The notes: generated by a model from the sequence alone, not told the origin. Positions 31,885 to 43,505 are shown, counted from the first letter of the stretch. The stretch: DNA of 64,000 bases from Chenopodium formosanum (GCA_024500155.1 CM044876.1:9987001-10051000); one strand, 5' to 3'. Translations and numbers: made by a program.

Positions 31885-33965
31885 GGCAAATTTGTCAAAA
31901 AAAAACCTTTTAAAAGCCCTATTTTGCAAGAAAAAACCTTTTAAATGATTTTTTGTTAAAAAAAACCACCACGATCAAATTATTTGTCTAAAGAAACCTA
32001 ACCTCACTTTTCAGGCATTGACTACAATTCTCCGGCGTTGACCTCCCCTTTCTCACCACTTGCACCCAAATTTTTTTTATTTGCACACCACCTTTTTATT
32101 TCCCCTCTTATTTTCCCTCCAACTCCACTCTATTCTCTCTCTCCTTTGTTTTCCATTGAAGCTCTGCAAATCCATCACATCAGTTTGGCTTTCTCTCTCC
32201 CTCTCATCTGCTGCATGCAAATAATTAAGGTTGGGTAAGATTAAATTCACCATAATGTTACTCGAAATAGCAAAAAAATTGAGGCTTTTTTAACTTTGAA
32301 CTTACGAACTTCTTCTTTTCAATGGCTAAAGGAGGACGAAAAGGGACGTTTGGACGCAAATCAAGGTTCCCTAATTACATTGTTAAGGGACGATTGAACC
32401 CTACACTAGTAGACAATAGTAAATGGGAAGCCCCAAATGGCAAGCGGTTTTGAAATTCCGCTTGCCAAATTGTAAATGGCAAGCGGTTTGGGGTGAACCG
32501 CTTGCCAAATTGTAAATGGCAAGCGGTTTTGGGTGAACCGCTTGCCATTTGTTAAAAAACCCTAAAAGTTAAAAGGCCCATCTATTTTCTCTACTCCCCT
32601 TACCCCTCAATACTCACGCTCTCTCTCCTCCCCTCCCACGATTCTCTCTCTCCTCCCCTCAAATCCTCTATCTCACGCTCTTTCTCCTCCCCTCCCCTCC
32701 CTCCATTCTCTCTCTCCTCCCTTTTCCCCTCATTTTTACCGTCGTCCTCTTTCCTTTCTCCATCTCCTTCTCTTTCTTCTCCCATCTCCTTCTCTTTCAT
32801 CTCTCATCTCCTTCTCTTTCGTCCTCCTTCACGAACTCAAGGTGCGGTGGTGGTGCGTACCCTTGAAGCATGACGGCGACGAGTACCCTTGAAGTCCGGT
32901 GGTGGTGCGTGTAGCTTTTTTCGAGTTTTTTAGGTCAAATTCGACCATAAAAACTCTAGATCTATAGTTTTCATGGTCGAATTTGACCCATAAAACCCAA
33001 ATTTCAAGCCACTTTTAAGGTTTTGGTGGAATTCATGGTATGTTCTGTTTTTTTTATTTGTTTTTTAAAGTTTTTTTTTTAATTTTATGGTGATGTGTGG
33101 TTAAATTGGTTTGTTTTAGGCCGATTTGGTTTTGGTGGGGGGTCGTGGTGGGTGAAGTGGCTGGGATCTGGTGGACAGTGGTGGTGCTGCTGCTGGTGCG
33201 TGGTCTGGTGCAAGGGTATGGTGCGCGGCCTGGTGATGGTGGTGGTGCGCGTGGACGGTGGTGGTGGTGGTGCGCGTGGACGGTGGTGGAACAAGTGTTG
33301 TTCGTATTTTTATTTTTTTTAGATAATTTGTATTAATTTATTTACTTGTATAAATTTTTGTAATTTTTTTTTTGATGAAAATGTAATACTTACATCAATT
33401 AATTAATAAAAATATTACTCCGTATTAATCTTATATATATTTTGTTTGTGTTTCAATTTCAGAGAAAAAAACAAAAAAAAAAAATTAATTTTTTTTATTT
33501 TTTATAGCACTAATGGGCAGCGGTTTGGCGCCAAAACCGTTGCCCATTCTCTTCAAATGGCAAGCGGTTCTGAACCGCTTGCCATTTAAATGGACAATGG
33601 CAAGCCCCCTAACAGGGAGCGGTTCAAAACCGCTTGCCATTAGGGGGTTTGAACCGCTTGCCATTTTGTTTATTCTACTAGTGCTAGAAATTGTGGAAGA
33701 ACCCTAATTTCCTTTCAATTGTTTTAATTTGGGGAATTAGGGTTCTTCCACAATTAGGTTAGCCCTAGAATATACAAGGAGAGGATTAGGTTAGCAAAAA
33801 CAAACAGTAGGGTGCAAGTAGTGAGAAAGGGGAGGTCAACGCCGGAGAATTGTAGCAAATGCCCGAAAAGTAAGGTTAGGTTTCTTTAAACAAATAATTT
33901 GATCGTGGTAGTTTTTTTTAACAAAAAATCGTTTAAAAGGTTTTTTTTTTTTTGACAAATGTGTC
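31885..33965. mobile_element. MULE-type element with 9-bp target duplication, host of a nested CACTA
   Basis: Inverted arms of about 180 bp. The left arm is GGCAAATTTGTCAAAAAAAAACC..ATCAAATTATTTGTCTAAAG..ACAATTCTCCGGCGTTGACC; the right is its inverse, ending ..GACAAATGTGTC. Both sides are flanked by ATATTTCTA (31876-31884 and 33966-33974), a perfect 9-bp duplication diagnostic of Mutator-like elements. Without the 1283-bp CACTA insertion (including one TSD copy) the element would be about 0.8 kb and non-autonomous. An open segment at 32322-32400 (MAKGGRKGTFGRKSRF...) just before the insertion has no recognised origin. Confidence 0.9.
32404..33683. mobile_element. Non-autonomous CACTA (En/Spm-type) element nested in the MULE
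   Basis: Starts CACTAGTAGA and ends TCTACTAGTG, flanked by the 3-bp duplication CTA (32401-32403 and 33684-33686). Subterminal regions carry about five copies at each end of the palindromic word GGCAAGCGGTT..AACCGCTTGCC, the expected transposase-binding sites. The interior contains pyrimidine-rich CTCTCTCCTCCCC sequence and a GTGGTGGTGCGCGTGGACGG repeat, and no transposase. The open frames at 33085-33336 are repeat translations. Confidence 0.9.
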
Positions 33966-34213
33966 ATATTTCTATTCTACATTGGTTGTAATTTTGTAAA
34001 TGGATAAGACAAAGCCATTGGGAAAGGAAATAGTAAAACGGTTAAAAAACACAAGTAGAGTAATTTTAAAATTATCCATGCACTTGTACCGTTACCAAAA
34101 TACCAACTATCAACCCATGTTACTTTTGGACTTGCTATTGTCCAGCTGTCTTCTTTCTCCGTTTTTTCTACGGGAGATAGATATGAAGAAAAAGAAACAC
34201 ACAAAAAAATATT
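33966..34213. other. Short spacer between MULE and copia element
   Basis: Unique-looking AT-rich sequence between two insertion sites. No gene or regulatory site recognised. Confidence 0.5.
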
Positions 34214-34218
34214 ATGGA

Positions 34219-34480
34219 TGTTATGAAATATATAGAAATTAGAGGATTAAGAGAAGAAGGTAATAAGAGAAGTATTACTACTTTTATGTATTACTCTTGG
34301 TAATATTTTTGTGTGTCATACAAGTGAAATTACATGGCTATTTATAGTAGTAAAAACCACTATTACATTGTGGGCTATAACCTTAGAGGGTGGCAATTAG
34401 GGTTGGCTACTACATTAAATGTAATGAAGAAATTGGAGTGTGGACATTCACACCTTGACTAAATTAATTAACTCTTAACA
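34219..34480 (-). repeat. Copia 3' LTR
   Basis: TGTTATGAAA...CTCTTAACA as written on the plus strand, beginning TG and ending CA; preceded on the element's inner side by the polypurine tract AAGGGGAG. Identical to the other LTR over 262 bp by direct reading. Confidence 0.95.
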
Positions 34481-34707
34481 CTCCCCTTGAATGTCCATAC
34501 AGAATAGGGTATATGTTGCCTCGTTAAAACCTTGCTAGGTAAAACCCTTTAGAATAAAAGCCATAGCTAAGGGAAAAGAGCACAACAATATATTACTATA
34601 TGCTTTAGTGTACTGCCTCATTAAAAACCTTGTCAGGAAAAACCCATTGGGATAAAAACCTGATCGAAGGGAAAAAGAGTGCAGTGCATATAATGCTCCC
34701 CCTGATT

Positions 34708-37700
34708 TTAACATAGTTTATGAAGACGACGCATCCCAATCTTGTGGACCAACCGCTCAACACTCTTCGAAGGTAGGGGCTTTGTAAACAAGTCTGCAAG
34801 ATTATCAGATGATTGGATCTGTTGGACATTTATCTTCCCTTCCTTCTGCAAATCGTGTGTAAAGAACAGTTTTGGGGATATATGTTTAGTCCTATCACCT
34901 TTAATATATCCTTCAGTTACTTGTGCAATACATGCAGTATTGTCTTCGTAAATGATGGTTGGACTTTCAGTTACTTCTTTCATCCCACATTCTTCTTGGA
35001 TATTGCCGATCATTGACCTTAGCCATACACACTCACGTCCTGCTTCATAAAGGGCAATCAACTCAGCATGATTTGATGATGTCGCAGTTAAGGTTTGCTT
35101 TGTTGATTTCCAAGAAATTGCAGTTCCACCATAGGTGAACAGATATCCAGTTTGTGACTTGGCGTTTTGTGGGTCTGATAGATATCCAGCATCTGCATAT
35201 CCGATGAGGGTGGCATCTTGCCTTGATTGATAAAACAAACCAAGATCTTTTGTTCCTCGTAGATATCGTAGTAAGTGTCTTACTCCTTTCCAGTGTCTCT
35301 TCGTTGGTGCGTTGCTAAACCTGGCTAACAAATTCACAGAAAAAGCTATGTCTGGTCTAGTATTGTTAGCTAGATACATTAGAGCCCCAATTGCACTTAG
35401 ATATGGTACTTCAGGACCAAGGACATCCTCGTTTTCCTCTCGAGGTCTAAATGGATCATATTTCATAGTCAAAGATCGAACAATCATCGGGGTGTTTGTT
35501 GGGGTCGCTTTGTCCATGAAAAAACGTTTTAACACTCTTTCGGTGTAGTTAGACTGATGGACGAAAATACCATTATTTAAGTGCTCAATTTGCAATCCAA
35601 GGCAAAATTTAGTTTGTCCAAGGTCTTTCATCTCAAATTCTTTCATCAAGTATTTTGCAGTTCTTTCAAGTTCATTTGGGGTTCCAATGATATTCAAGTC
35701 ATCAACATAAACTGCAACAATTGCAAACCCTGATTGTGATCTCTTAATGAAAACACAAGGACTGATTTGATTATTCTTGAACCCTTCTTTCATAAGGTAT
35801 TCACTAAGACGATTATACCACATCCTCCCAGACTGTTTCAATCCATAAAGTGACCTTTTTAATTTTATGGAAAGTAAATGTCTAGGCTTGTGGTTTTCTG
35901 GTAATTTTAGTCCATCTGGGACTTTCATATAAATATCTGTATCGAGTGACCCATATAAATATGCGGTTACTACATCCATTAATCGCATCTTTAGTCCTTC
36001 TGAGACTGTCAAGCTTACCAGAAATCTTAACGTAGTTGCATCAACTACGGGAGAATATGTCTCCTCATAATCAATCCCTGGAATTTGAGAAAAACCTTGG
36101 GCTACAAGTCTTGCCTTGTATCTTACAATTTCATTTTTCTCATTTCGTTTTCTCACAAATACCCACTTGTATCCAACTGGCTTTACACCTTCTGGTGTAA
36201 GGGTTATTTTTCCAAACACTTCTCGTTTTTCGAGTGACTTTAACTCTGTCTGCATTGCCTCTTTCCATTTTGGCCAATCATGTCTGCAACGACATTCTTC
36301 CACTGTTCTTGGTTCACTATCATTTTCGTCAGATGCCATTTCAATTGCAATGGAATATGCAAATATTTCATTTACGATAACATCATTTCTATTCCAATAA
36401 TTCCTGGTAGAAACAAAATTTATTGAAGTTTCATTGTTATCGATGTTATGGTCATCTTGTTCATCCCCTTTCGGATTATCATCTTTTTCTCTATTCTTAT
36501 CTGTACTTTGTCTTTCTTGACCTTCTGTAAGGGGAATATTGTCGATCTCATCAGGTCTTTTTAATTTTCTTGGTTTAGAGTCTTTTGAACCAAGTGGTCT
36601 TCCACGCTTTCGGCGTGCTAGAGATTCATTTTCAATGATCTTATCACCAGATGGAATTTCAATTCGTGCAGGGGCATTTTCAGCTGGTATATGTGATTTT
36701 GTCACTTTCTTTGCATCTATAAATGCATCAGGCAGCTGATTTGCAATGCTTTGTAAATGAACAATTTTCTGAACTTCTTGTTCACACATATTTGTTCGTG
36801 GATCAAACATTGACAATTGTGTTGCATTCCAAATGATTTCTATTTCTTTCTTTCGTGGGTCCACTTTCTCTCCCCCTAAGGCTGGGAATACTGTCTCACT
36901 GAAATGACAGTCGGCAAATCTGGCCGTAAATAAATCACCAGTCATTGGTTCAAGATATTTAATTATGGAGGGTGATTCAAACCCAACATAAATTCCCAGC
37001 CTTCTTTGTGGACCCATCTTTGTTCGTTGGGGTGGAGCAATAGGAACATACACCGCACAACCAAAAATTTTTAGATGTGAGACATTAGGTTCTCGACCAA
37101 AAACTAATTGTAGTGGTGAGAACTTATGATAAGAAGTTGGTCTCAACCTAATTAGAGTTGCTGCATGTATTATGGCATGACCCCAAGCAGATGAAGGCAA
37201 TTTTGATCTCATCAATAATGGCCTTGCAATCAATTGTAGTCTCTTAATTAATGACTCAGCAAGTCCATTTTGTGTATGAACATGAGCTACTGGATGTTCT
37301 ACAACAATTCCAATCGACATACAATAATCATTAAATGTTTGGGATGTAAATTCCCCAGCATTGTCAAGCCTTATTCTTTTTATTGTATGGTCTGGAAATT
37401 GTGCTCTTAGTTTAATAATTTGAGCAAGGAGTTTTGCAAAAGCAACATTTCAACTGGATAAGAGACTTACATGTGACCATCGAGTTGAGGCATCAATTAA
37501 TACCATAAAATATCGGAATGGTCCACATGCAGGATTAATTGGTCCACAAATGTCTCCTTGAATCCTCTCTAAAAATGTTGGAGATTCAGTAGCAATTTTG
37601 TTCATAGATGGCCTTATTATTAATTTGCCAAGTGAACATGCAGAGCATGTTAATTCATCTGATCGAGGGATTTTAACATTCCTAATTGAATGTCCTACTG

Positions 37701-38217
37701 AATTTGCTATAATCTTGTGCATCATTCCTATACCAGGATGACCCAAACGATCATGCCATAAATTTAGCAGATTCTTATTATCTAACTTCTGGTTAGATAT
37801 CGAATTTATTTCAACTGGTCGTATATCTATATGATATAACCCTGAAGAATATGCTGGCAATTTCTCATACACATGTTTCTTGCCATGTTTTTCTGCCGTG
37901 AGGCATAAATATTCCTTTTGATCCACTATCATTGTTTCTAAATGAAAACCATTTTGACGCACATCTTTAAAACTTATAAGATTTCTTCGAGATTTACTCG
38001 AATATAAAGCGTCAATAATGATTAATTTTGTTCCATTTGGGAGTATTATGCAAGCTTTTCCAGAACCTTCTATTAGCTTGGCTGACCCAGAAATGGTATT
38101 AACATTTGCTTGAAATAATTTTAACTTTAAAAAATATTTTCTATCCTTCAGAATAGTGTGTGTTGTTCCACTATCCAAAAGGCATTGAAATTTGGAACCA
38201 ACTTCGGGCAGATCCAT
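34708..38217 (-). pseudogene. Copia pol (protease, integrase, reverse transcriptase, RNase H), one internal stop
   Basis: One reading frame from 38217 to 34708 interrupted only by a TGA at 37450-37452. Before the stop (255 aa): protease with catalytic DSG (FQCLLDSGTTHTILKD), GAG-pre-integrase zinc site (LWHDRLGHPG..C-S-A-C) and the first integrase aspartate region (QGDICGPINP). After it: the second integrase Asp (LDNAGEF), the Glu in HTQNGLAESLIKR, reverse transcriptase (WKEAMQTELKSL ... AVYVDDLNIIG, the YVDD active site) and RNase H (HAELIALYEAG ... LADLFTKPLP). Because the stop lies inside integrase and the frame continues unchanged, it looks like a single recent point mutation. The long open frame beginning at 37320 is only its second part. 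Confidence 0.92.
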
Positions 38218-38382
38218 ATCTTCATAAAATAATAAGTATAAGATTAGTTTAAGATAATTTAACTGGACTTACTTTATTAATGATGAAAAATTAAGAGTAC
38301 ATAACTTGAACATGAAAAAAAAAACATACAAGAAAAGTACATAATGAAAACATAATACATATCATAGTAATTGATGAATTAT

Positions 38383-39462
38383 CTAAACATGATTATTCTC
38401 TCCAAAGATATATTCACCACCAGCTTCACTATTGTCTATGTGGAAATCAGACACATCAAGGCTAATTCCAGGGACATTTTCTTCATTAACATAATTTGTT
38501 TCGGCATGTTTTTCTTTCCCTTTAATGGAAGCCTGGTATAGTTCTACCAGATGTTTGGCCGTACGACAAGTACGTCCCCAATGTCCAGTCATGCCACATC
38601 TATAGCATGTGTCTTTTCCTTTTGTGGTGGCTTGATTTTTGTTTCCTTGTTGATGCCCCCTTTGAGTGTTGTTTCTAGGGGGAAATTGGCCTCTACCACG
38701 GCCATAACCACGTCCACGGCCACGTCCGCGGAAATTTCCACGACCTCTGCCACGATTATTATATTTTCCACGTCCACCTCTATGAGCAACATTTGTCTCG
38801 GGTGGATTTGAGCTTTCTACAGCATTTGTTTCATTGAATGCTTGAGACCCAGTTGGTCTTAGGTTGTGATTCTTCAACAGAAGATCATTATTCTTTTCAG
38901 CAACCAATAATGTAGAAATAAGCTCAGAATATTTTGCAAAGCCTCTTTCACGGTATTGCTGTTGCAATGCAATGTTGTTAGCATGGAATGTAGAGAGTGT
39001 TTTCTCTATCATTTGCACTTCAGTGACTGGTTGATCACAATATCTCAATATTGATACGATTTTATATAGTGATGAATTATAATCACTGACAGATTTAAAG
39101 TCCTGAAATCTCAGGTTTGTCCACTCAAATTGTGCTGAAGGAAGGAGTACCCTTTTATGGTGGTCATATCTTCCTTTCAGGCTATCCCATAGTTCTCTGG
39201 GATTTTCCACCATTAAATACTCAGTTTTCAAACTATTATGTAAATGATGCCTTAAGAGAACTATAGCTTTTGCTTTCTCTTGATCAGTTGGAACTTTAAC
39301 TTGATCAGGGGCATCTTTTTCGTTTCCTGGGATGGTAATTTCTTTGATTGTATGTTCCAATCCCTGAGCCTTCAAATTCATTTGGGCATCAACTGTCCAT
39401 TCAAGATAATTATGTCCGGACAAGTCTAATACGTCAAATTGTCTTTTCATCAAGTCTCCCAT
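38383..39462 (-). CDS. Copia gag
   Basis: About 359 residues from the ATG at 39462 (MGDLMKRQFDVLDLSGHNYL, the usual copia Gag start). The frame is open for 30 more codons upstream, but that part is hydrophobic leader sequence. UBN2/gag region, then an RG-rich stretch (GRGRGRGYGRGRGQF) and a CCHC zinc knuckle C-Y-R-C-G-M-T-G-H-W-G-R-T-C that binds the RNA. It packages element RNA in virus-like particles in the cytoplasm. It ends at a stop 165 bp before the first in-frame ATG of pol; gag and pol are in the same frame, separated by several stops. Confidence 0.92.
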   Translation of the reverse strand: MGDLMKRQFDVLDLSGHNYLEWTVDAQMNLKAQGLEHTIKEITIPGNEKDAPDQVKVPTDQEKAKAIVLLRHHLHNSLKTEYLMVENPRELWDSLKGRYDHHKRVLLPSAQFEWTNLRFQDFKSVSDYNSSLYKIVSILRYCDQPVTEVQMIEKTLSTFHANNIALQQQYRERGFAKYSELISTLLVAEKNNDLLLKNHNLRPTGSQAFNETNAVESSNPPETNVAHRGGRGKYNNRGRGRGNFRGRGRGRGYGRGRGQFPPRNNTQRGHQQGNKNQATTKGKDTCYRCGMTGHWGRTCRTAKHLVELYQASIKGKEKHAETNYVNEENVPGISLDVSDFHIDNSEAGGEYIFGENNHV

Positions 39463-40779
39463 TTTAACTACAATCAAATAGGTAATTATTATTAAGCCAA
39501 TTAAGCAAGTGATAATTAAAGTAATCAAATTGTAATCATAATAATAATCCATTTAAAACATATTTGCTTCTCCCCCTTGGGTTATTATTATGATGTACAT
39601 AAAGTTAAGCTAAAATTAAACATGATAATTACGTTAGTAACGACAACAACAATAATAACAATAACAATGATAATAATAACAATAACAATAAATACTACTA
39701 CTATTACTACATCACCGACAACGACAACAACAACAACAATAATAATAATAATAATAATATTAATGACATACATTAATGATAAGACAAAAGAAACATTTAT
39801 TATAACAAAATGCACTTATAATCTACCTAGAAGACAAAAAAAAACTTGAAGTACTACGGAGATTACATGCATGAATTCCCTTTGTCGAAAAACCGAGCGC
39901 TACTTATGTAAAATGATGAAAATCATCATTGCCATTAATAAAACTACTAGGGCCATAATTAAAACTAAATATAGTTTTAATTTCCTTAAATCTTCTTCAA
40001 AGGTAAAGGGGTGTGGTGGTTGTCGGTTGTCGACGGGGAACATGGTGTGTGACCGGTGTAGATGGAGGAAGAAGAAGAGGAGATAATTTGGGTAAAGTTT
40101 AAGGAGGGGATAAGGTTTGTATGGTGAAATAAGGGGTGTAATCCGCCTTTTATAGGGGGTAAATTATCCGTTTCAGCTTTACACTACTGTAAAAGTATCA
40201 TACAATGTTCTAGTAGACTGGTAAAATAATCGTAATCAAACTATTAATATTTACAAACGTAAATAAGTATCACACTGGGATGCAAGCCGTAGTGGTCCGA
40301 GAACCCTAATCTATTCATGAGGTCAAGGGTTCGAAAACTGAAAGAAACATAAAAGTGTGTAATCTAAAAATTAAATAAATATAAAGGCTGCATCATTTTT
40401 TTCATTTTAGTAATTATGCACAAGTAAGTAAGTATAAACATGATTTGTGTGACCATGAAATTTACTCTATTAACATGCATACAACAAATATTTCCATATG
40501 CAAAAGTAATTATATATTACTTTCTATAACCATGCATGAGAGTTACCAAACTAAGTATCATAAATAAGGTATGTATTGATATCCTCATTTTTAATCAACA
40601 TGGCTAATTATGTGGAGTAATTTTGTGGAGAAATATATTGTGAGTTTCTGGTATAGAGGATCCCATATGGGCAACTATAGAGCATACTCCTCAAAATATA
40701 TTTTGTGAAAGAAATTGAATCTTTGTAAAAATTGGATAATCGGTATAAGTATACCTGATTGAAGATGGTGCTGATAACG
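39463..40779 (-). other. Copia leader with microsatellites and tRNA-like segment
   Basis: 1.3 kb untranslated leader between 5' LTR and gag. 39636-39765 is an AAC/AAT-type microsatellite. 40276-40338 carries CCGTAGTGGTCCGAGA and, 30 bases on, GGTCAAGGGTTCGAAAA, an A-box/B-box pair as in a tRNA or SINE on the plus strand, opposite to the element. Unusually long for a copia leader. Confidence 0.6.
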
Positions 40780-41041
40780 TGTTATGAAATATATAGAAAT
40801 TAGAGGATTAAGAGAAGAAGGTAATAAGAGAAGTATTACTACTTTTATGTATTACTCTTGGTAATATTTTTGTGTGTCATACAAGTGAAATTACATGGCT
40901 ATTTATAGTAGTAAAAACCACTATTACATTGTGGGCTATAACCTTAGAGGGTGGCAATTAGGGTTGGCTACTACATTAAATGTAATGAAGAAATTGGAGT
41001 GTGGACATTCACACCTTGACTAAATTAATTAACTCTTAACA
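40780..41041 (-). repeat. Copia 5' LTR
   Basis: 262 bp, same sequence as 34219-34480; next to the target duplication ATGGA on its outer side and to the primer-binding-site candidate on its inner side. It should carry the promoter of the element. Confidence 0.95.
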
Positions 41042-41046
41042 ATGGA

Positions 41047-41232
41047 GTAATAAATAATTACAAGCATACAAAAAAATAATATGGAGTAATAAATAAATAA
41101 CAAGCATACATTTCTCAAAACATACAAAAAAATAACACTGGTACCGAATAATAACAAGCATACAAAAAAATAATACGGAGTAATAAATAAATACAAGCAT
41201 TTCCCAAGGTCCCCAACTATGCTTACTAGCTC

Positions 41233-41268
<36 letters not shown>

Positions 41269-42006
41269 ACGCCTCTTTGTACTTAATCAAATTTCATCTA
41301 ACCCAACTTAAAAAAAAAATATACCGATCATTCTATAATGCATAACTTTAACTATAAATGCTATTATTAACATAATTGTAAAAAAAAAAATGCTAATTAT
41401 TACGAGTAAAATTTTAATATGATATGTATGTTTAATTTGCCTATGCATAATTTTGACTATTAATATTTTTAAGGTAAAAGCTAACGAACGCCCCGGGATG
41501 TTGATTAATAAGATCGGATACTAAAAGTAGAAATATTAACTCAAAATAAACATTTATTATATCGATCAACACATGATTTTGACATGCAATCTCAAATTAA
41601 TACCATTTTAAGGGATTATTTAACGGCCTAAGGGCATTCGCTAAATCGCTACGTTAGCAAGATTCTATTTTTATTAACATAATTGTAAAAATTATAAAAT
41701 GACATTTTTTGAAAATATAATTAAATCTAGTCAATTCTAATGAAAGTATGAAACCCAACTTTACTATATATTTATCATTATTATGTTTAATTATAAATGA
41801 TGAGCAAATTAAAGTGCATGGATAATAGACTATAGTGTCAAAAATCAAAGTGAAATATTGTAAGTAAATTACTCCCTCACATCCTATTTGATTGTCTGAT
41901 CTCGCAGAAATTCCAGTCATCCAATCATATAAAATCTAATACTCCGTACTACGTAACCTAAAACAAAAGCATATACTTCATAATTAACCATGGTTTTTTA
42001 TAAAAG
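41047..42006. other. Gene-free stretch
   Basis: Begins with three decayed direct repeats of TAATACGGAGTAATAAATAAATAACAAGCATACA-like units (41042-41200), then a poly-A tract at about 41234-41264. No gene seen. Confidence 0.55.
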
Positions 42007-43106
42007 GGAAATTCACAGCGATAACCCCCAACTTTTGTTACGCACCAATGGTAACCTCCCTCATTTTTTATTATACAAAGTGACCTTAGTTAAAAACTTC
42101 ATCTCACTCATAACCTTATTTCATTAATTATTAACTATGGTTAGATTTATTTTTAAAAAAAACAGGAAAATTAAAAAGATTAACCCCAACCACCAAAAAC
42201 CAGCCACCCCTACCTGCTAGCAACAATCACCCTTTCCGGTAACGCTTCTAGCTAGGTTTCTCCGACCTCCAGCGATGCTACTCAGGCTCCCTGACCGCCG
42301 GTGACGCTGCGCCTGCTCTACCTCGACCACCGCCAAGTTAAATTCCCAAATTCCCGTCCACGACCCTCACTCTCTCTCCTCCTTCTCACGTCACCACCTC
42401 TAAATCGCCAAACTCAAATTCCCGACCACCCTCCTCAAACCATTAGATGATTCAGATTCGACCACCGATTGATCTCTCTCTCTTTTTTCTCCGCCTTCTC
42501 CTTCACCGATCAGCCACCTTGCCCCTAGTGCAGCCCACAACAACCATCTTACCATCTTACAAATTGTGGCTAATTGTTCAAATTCGAACAATGTAGAATG
42601 GAATTGGAAGAACCCTAGAAATTGGGAAAAATCTAAGAATTGACAATTGCTTGATTTAAGGTTCGAAAAACACATTGTGATTGAAAATAGAGGACAATCG
42701 AACGAATTAAAGCACTGATTGCTCAATCGCGAACTTAATTTGAGCGAAAATGGTGGTTGCAATGGGAAGAGGAGAGAGAAGGAGGGTCGTCGACGGGGTT
42801 TGGGTTCTGGATAATGGTGGGGCGGCTGGGGTTGCGTCCCCGGCGGGGGGAACGGGGAACCCTAGAGACTGGCAGGAGGTGGTGAACTGGTGGTGGGGCT
42901 GGCTGAATTGGTGGTTTTCCTTTTTAGTTTTTTTTTTTTAATTTTTTTTTCAAAGCTTACCATAGTTAGTTTTTTTTTAATTAATTAACTCTCATTAATG
43001 TCATAAGTGAGATGAAATTTTCAACTAAAGTCATTTTGTATAATTAAAAAAAGGGGAGGTTACCATTGGGACGTAGCAAAAGTTGGGGGTTACTGTTGAG
43101 AATTTC

Positions 43107-43107
<1 letters not shown>
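42007..43107. mobile_element. TIR element with captured GC-rich filler (MULE-like)
   Basis: Left arm GGAAATTCACAGCGATAACC..CAACTTTTGTTACGCACCAATGGTAACCTCCC is matched in reverse by the right arm ..GGGAGGTTACCATTGGGACGTAGCAAAAGTTGGGGGTTACTGTTGAGAATTTCC. Further inside, AAAACTTCATCTCACTCATAA pairs with TTATGACATTAATGAGAG-like sequence. The interior (42190-42930) is GC-richer and contains a gene-like fragment on the minus strand (42400-42762) that I cannot identify. The right end runs into a 45-bp poly-A tract, so no target duplication is visible. Confidence 0.7.

Positions 43108-43152
<45 letters not shown>
43108..43152. repeat. Poly-A tract of about 45
   Basis: Uninterrupted A run directly attached to the right end of the TIR element at 42007-43107. 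Confidence 0.9.
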
Positions 43153-43155
<3 letters not shown>

Positions 43156-43505
43156 ATGGTTAAACTCTCGTGTCTTGACTTGCATTGCATGTTAAGCTAC
43201 CAATATATACTTCAGAAATAAAAAAATAAAAAAAATAAAAAAAGATAAAATAAAAAAAATTATTTGATATTGTCATCCCTATTCCCTAATCGTGTCCCTA
43301 TAGAATTTGATTAACGTGACATGGATTTCTATATCATGTTGGGATGAGTATGTATGTAATAATTTTTTCCTAAGTCTGTGTGACAAAGGCTGTCAATAAC
43401 AGTCAAGTTAAGATAAGTAAAATTAATTTAATTAAACACTCCTTAATACCTTAAGATACGTACGGATGAACCGTTGACCAATCTAGCTAGCTACTATAGT
43501 ATGTA

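Larger units (their letters stand above)
34219..41041 (-). mobile_element. Complete copia LTR retrotransposon, very recent insertion
   Basis: 6823 bp with two 262-bp LTRs that I read as identical, flanked by ATGGA (34214-34218 and 41042-41046). It is transcribed from right to left: 5' LTR 40780-41041, primer-binding-site candidate TTATCAGCACCATC next to it (about 40763-40777), leader, gag, pol, polypurine tract AAGGGGAG (34481-34488) and 3' LTR 34219-34480. All copia domains are present in the order GAG-PR-IN-RT-RH. Pol is broken by one in-frame stop, so this copy is probably not autonomous. It separates the two ankyrin/PGG genes. Confidence 0.95.

Noticed and set aside
33085..33336. Overlapping frames in the GTGGTGG stretch
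   Set aside because: They are translations of a short repeat inside the CACTA element.
32404..33683. CRISPR-like spaced palindromes
   Set aside because: The repeats are CACTA subterminal repeats with irregular spacing, in a plant nuclear sequence; CRISPR arrays are not expected here.
39577..39849. Ile/Thr-rich and Val/Ile-rich frames
   Set aside because: They are translations of the AAC/AAT microsatellite in the copia leader.
42400..42762. 120-residue minus-strand frame in the TIR element
   Set aside because: It may come from a captured gene fragment, but I recognise no domain and it lies inside a transposon.
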